Positions 5,298 to 7,040 of a stretch of DNA of 7,040 bases are shown one piece after another. A program made the position numbers and the translations under genes. Below the pieces are notes generated by a model. That model had not been told where the DNA came from and made no database searches. It was given only the letters and a program-made list of their open reading frames with translations. The DNA comes from an uncultured Bryobacterales bacterium (lineage in GTDB: Bacteria > Acidobacteriota > Terriglobia > Bryobacterales > UBA6623). Positions within the stretch are counted from its first letter, which is position 1; each line of letters starts with the position of its first letter. The stretch spans positions 1 to 7,040 of the forward strand of contig CAMPKL010000181.1 in the NCBI GenBank assembly GCA_946887065.1. Direction: 5' to 3'.

Positions 5298-6626
5298 TTA
5301 ACTTCGCTTGGCGAGTTCGGCGGCAGGTTCGTCTTTGAGTTCGCGCTCGGGACGAACTAAGTTGTTGACGTCGCCGTAGATCAAGCGGGCGCCGCGCTGA
5401 AGACGCATGTAGGCCCAGGCCCAATTGAGCATCACCACAGCGCGGTTGCGGAAGCCGATCAAGTACAGGACATGGACGAACAGCCAGGTCAGCCAAGCGA
5501 TGAGGCCCGTCAGCTTCAGCCGGCCGATTTGGGCGACGGCGCGGGCACGCCCAATGGTGGCCAGATTGCCCTTGTCGAAATAGTGGAAAGGCTGCAACGG
5601 CTGACCGGCGATCGCTCGGCGGACGTTGGCGGCGGCGCGGTCGCCCTGCTGCATGGCGACCGGCGCGACGCCCGGCAAAGGCTTGCCGTCTTCGACGAAC
5701 TTCGCCAGGTCGCCGATGACGAAGATCTCCGGGTGGCCGGGAACCGTGAGGTCCTGATTGACGACAACGCGGCCGCCGCGATCGGTTTCAACCCCTAGTT
5801 TCTTGCCCAACGGCGACGCTTGGACGCCGGCCGCCCAGAGAACGGTATAGGCGTTGATGCGGCGATCGCCGACCATGACGTGGTCTTCGGCGACGTCGCT
5901 GACATGCCGTCCTGTCCAAACCCAGCAGCCAAGGTCTTGTAGAGATTTTGTTGCCTTGGCGGCGAGATCTTCCGGAAAGGCCTCGAGGATGCGCTTGCTG
6001 CCTTCGACCAAAATGACCTGCGCGTCGGAGGGATCGATAGAGCGGAAGTCCTCGCGCATGACTTGCGTCGATATCTCGGCAATGGCTCCGGCGAGTTCCA
6101 CGCCGGTCGGGCCGCCGCCGACAACAACGAACGTCAAAAGAGCTTGACGCCGCGCGGCGTCTGGTTCGCGTTCGGCCTTCTCGAAGGCGAGCAGAATGCG
6201 GCGGCGCATCTCTAGGGCGTCCTCGAGACTCTTGAGGCCAGGGGCGATGCGCGCCCATTTGTTATGTCCGAAGTACGAGGTCTGGGCGCCGGCGGCGAGG
6301 ATCAGATAGTCGTAAGGCAAGGCCTGGTCGCTCAGCAACACCTGTTTCGCCGCGACATCGATATCGAGTACGTCGGCCAACACGGTGCGCGAAGACTTGA
6401 ACTCTTTGAGGACGGCTCGGATGGGGTATGAAATATCGCCAGGAGAAAGCGCCGCCGTGGCGACCTGGTAGAGCAAAGGCTGGAACAGATGGTGGTTGTG
6501 ACGGTCGATTACCGTAACTCGGATGTCGTCGGCGCTGAGGCCCTTGGCGGCGTGCAAGCCGGCGAATCCGGCGCCAACGATGATGACCCGAGGTTTGGGC
6601 TCAGCCTGCTGCGTTACGATGTCCAC
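5298..6626 (-). CDS. ndh: Type II NADH:quinone oxidoreductase (NDH-2)
   Basis: NDH-2 is a single-subunit, FAD-containing, non-proton-pumping enzyme on the cytoplasmic face of the membrane that passes electrons from NADH to quinone. The 442-aa product has the FAD-binding VIIVGAGFAG (14-23) with acidic Asp41 ending the second strand, and HNHHLFQPLLYQVATAALSP (43-62), diagnostic of NDH-2. The NAD-binding VVVGGGPTGVELAG is at 167-180, the strand TVLWAAG at 261-267, the second FAD motif IFVIGD at 301-306, and the quinone-site region PVAMQQGD at 322-329. A hydrophobic and aromatic C-terminal segment (about 373-407) would anchor it to the membrane. The start is GTG at 6626, preceded by AGAGG 8 nt upstream; the nearby ATG at 6649 is out of frame. 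It heads the minus-strand cluster ndh-tctC-tctB-tctA-rsmI and is divergent from pyrE. A generic FAD/NAD pyridine nucleotide-disulphide oxidoreductase is the alternative, but the motifs favour NDH-2. Confidence 0.94.
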   Translation of the reverse strand: MDIVTQQAEPKPRVIIVGAGFAGLHAAKGLSADDIRVTVIDRHNHHLFQPLLYQVATAALSPGDISYPIRAVLKEFKSSRTVLADVLDIDVAAKQVLLSDQALPYDYLILAAGAQTSYFGHNKWARIAPGLKSLEDALEMRRRILLAFEKAEREPDAARRQALLTFVVVGGGPTGVELAGAIAEISTQVMREDFRSIDPSDAQVILVEGSKRILEAFPEDLAAKATKSLQDLGCWVWTGRHVSDVAEDHVMVGDRRINAYTVLWAAGVQASPLGKKLGVETDRGGRVVVNQDLTVPGHPEIFVIGDLAKFVEDGKPLPGVAPVAMQQGDRAAANVRRAIAGQPLQPFHYFDKGNLATIGRARAVAQIGRLKLTGLIAWLTWLFVHVLYLIGFRNRAVVMLNWAWAYMRLQRGARLIYGDVNNLVRPERELKDEPAAELAKRS

Positions 6627-6662
6627 TGGCTCCGCCTCTGTATCTTCATTCTCCCAAACGCG
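6627..6662. promoter_or_regulatory. Divergent ndh/pyrE promoter gap of 36 bp
   Basis: This gap separates the start codons of ndh (minus) and pyrE (plus). It is too short for two complete non-overlapping promoters, so at least one must extend into a coding region. Plus-strand TATCTT (6641-6646) is a weak -10 candidate for pyrE and would give a leader of about 10 nt. On the minus strand TTGTCG (6673-6668), inside pyrE, is a weak -35 candidate for ndh with no good -10. pyrE has no visible Shine-Dalgarno; ndh has AGAGG. No convincing operator repeat is seen. Confidence 0.4.
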
Positions 6663-7040
6663 ATGGACGACAACGAAAAACTGAAGGAATTATTGAAACG
6701 CTACTCCGTGCACTACGGCGACTTCGTGCTGGCCTCCGGCAAGAAAAGCAACGTCTACGTCGACTGCCGTCTGACGACGCTCCGCGCTGAAGCGATGCCG
6801 CTGATCGGCAAGGCGATCCTCGCCCAGATTGCCGAACAGGGCTGGAAGGCGGATCTGGTTGGGGGCCTGACAATGGGCGCCGACCCAGTGGTTTCGGCCG
6901 TGGCGCGGGAAAGTCTCGACACGCCGCAAGTACTCAACGGCTTTCTGATCCGTAAGGAAGCGAAGGGTCACGGACGCGGCCAGTACTTGGAAGGCGTGCG
7001 CGAACCGGGCGACCTGAAGGCCGTGATCGTCGAGGATGTC
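6663..7040 (+). CDS. pyrE: Orotate phosphoribosyltransferase, 3' end outside the window
   Basis: PyrE converts orotate and PRPP to orotidine 5'-monophosphate, the fifth step of de novo pyrimidine synthesis, in the cytoplasm. From ATG at 6663, 126 codons are present and the frame is open at the window end, about two thirds of a usual ~200-aa enzyme. The N-terminal YGDFVLASGKKSNVYVDCR (18-36) is the family's orotate-side signature (F-x-L-x-SG-x-x-S-x-x-Y-x-D-x-R). GGLTMGADP follows at 67-75. RKEAKGHG (97-104) is the flexible catalytic loop with its conserved lysines and histidine. The window ends in VIVEDV (121-126), the first half of the PRPP-binding motif, so the Thr-rich remainder lies outside. 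No Shine-Dalgarno precedes the ATG, and no ATG, GTG or TTG lies in frame in the short gap upstream, so initiation may be leaderless or nearly so. It is divergent from ndh. Confidence 0.95.
   Translation, partial: MDDNEKLKELLKRYSVHYGDFVLASGKKSNVYVDCRLTTLRAEAMPLIGKAILAQIAEQGWKADLVGGLTMGADPVVSAVARESLDTPQVLNGFLIRKEAKGHGRGQYLEGVREPGDLKAVIVEDV

Noticed and set aside
4858..5496. Minus-strand 212-codon frame spanning the ndh/tctC junction
   Set aside because: It overlaps two well-supported genes in another frame, is Arg-rich and lacks family motifs; it is a shadow frame.
1..7040. Mobile element, prophage, CRISPR, toxin-antitoxin or defence island
   Set aside because: No transposase or integrase motifs, terminal repeats, tRNA-borne duplications or spaced repeat arrays are visible. 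Every gene has a recognisable housekeeping, transport or enzyme-family identity, and base composition looks uniform by eye.

Overview
The window is about 7 kb of GC-rich bacterial chromosome, tightly packed with nine genes. It has no rRNA or tRNA genes, insertion sequences, CRISPR array or other mobile element that I can see. Coding style and gene content (SSB with a glycine-rich tail, a type II NADH dehydrogenase, a tripartite tricarboxylate transporter, a VOC/PhnB-like protein) suggest a free-living diderm bacterium. My best guess is Acidobacteriota, Bryobacterales/Solibacter-like. That guess rests on protein resemblance from memory, not on a search.

Layout from left to right. (1) On the minus strand, shikimate kinase (aroK, 971-450) is followed after 50 nt by a single-stranded DNA-binding protein (ssb, 399-1), which is cut by the window start inside its Gly-rich tail. 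(2) A 91-bp divergent gap (972-1062) holds two interlocked inverted repeats and a strong Shine-Dalgarno sequence for the next gene. (3) On the plus strand, a VOC-superfamily '3-demethylubiquinone methyltransferase-like' protein runs 1063-1563. Its TAG stop shares a CTAG palindrome with the stop of the convergent gene rsmI. (4) On the minus strand, five genes run head to tail from 6626 to 1560: ndh (type II NADH:quinone oxidoreductase), tctC, tctB, tctA (tripartite tricarboxylate transporter) and rsmI (16S rRNA C1402 2'-O-methyltransferase). The junctions are +33, -4, +3 and +4 nt, as expected of a single transcription unit. (5) On the plus strand, pyrE (orotate phosphoribosyltransferase) begins at 6663, divergent from ndh across only 36 bp. 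It is cut by the window end inside its PRPP-binding motif.

Functionally, TctC should capture a carboxylate outside the inner membrane, and TctA/TctB should import it with a cation gradient. NDH-2 feeds electrons from NADH into the quinone pool. RsmI, AroK, SSB and PyrE are housekeeping. The less ordinary points are the five-gene linkage, a TctA whose most conserved core motif looks altered, a probably lipid-anchored TctC with an unclear start, and the interlocked repeats upstream of the VOC gene. I found no convincing evidence for a wholly new system.
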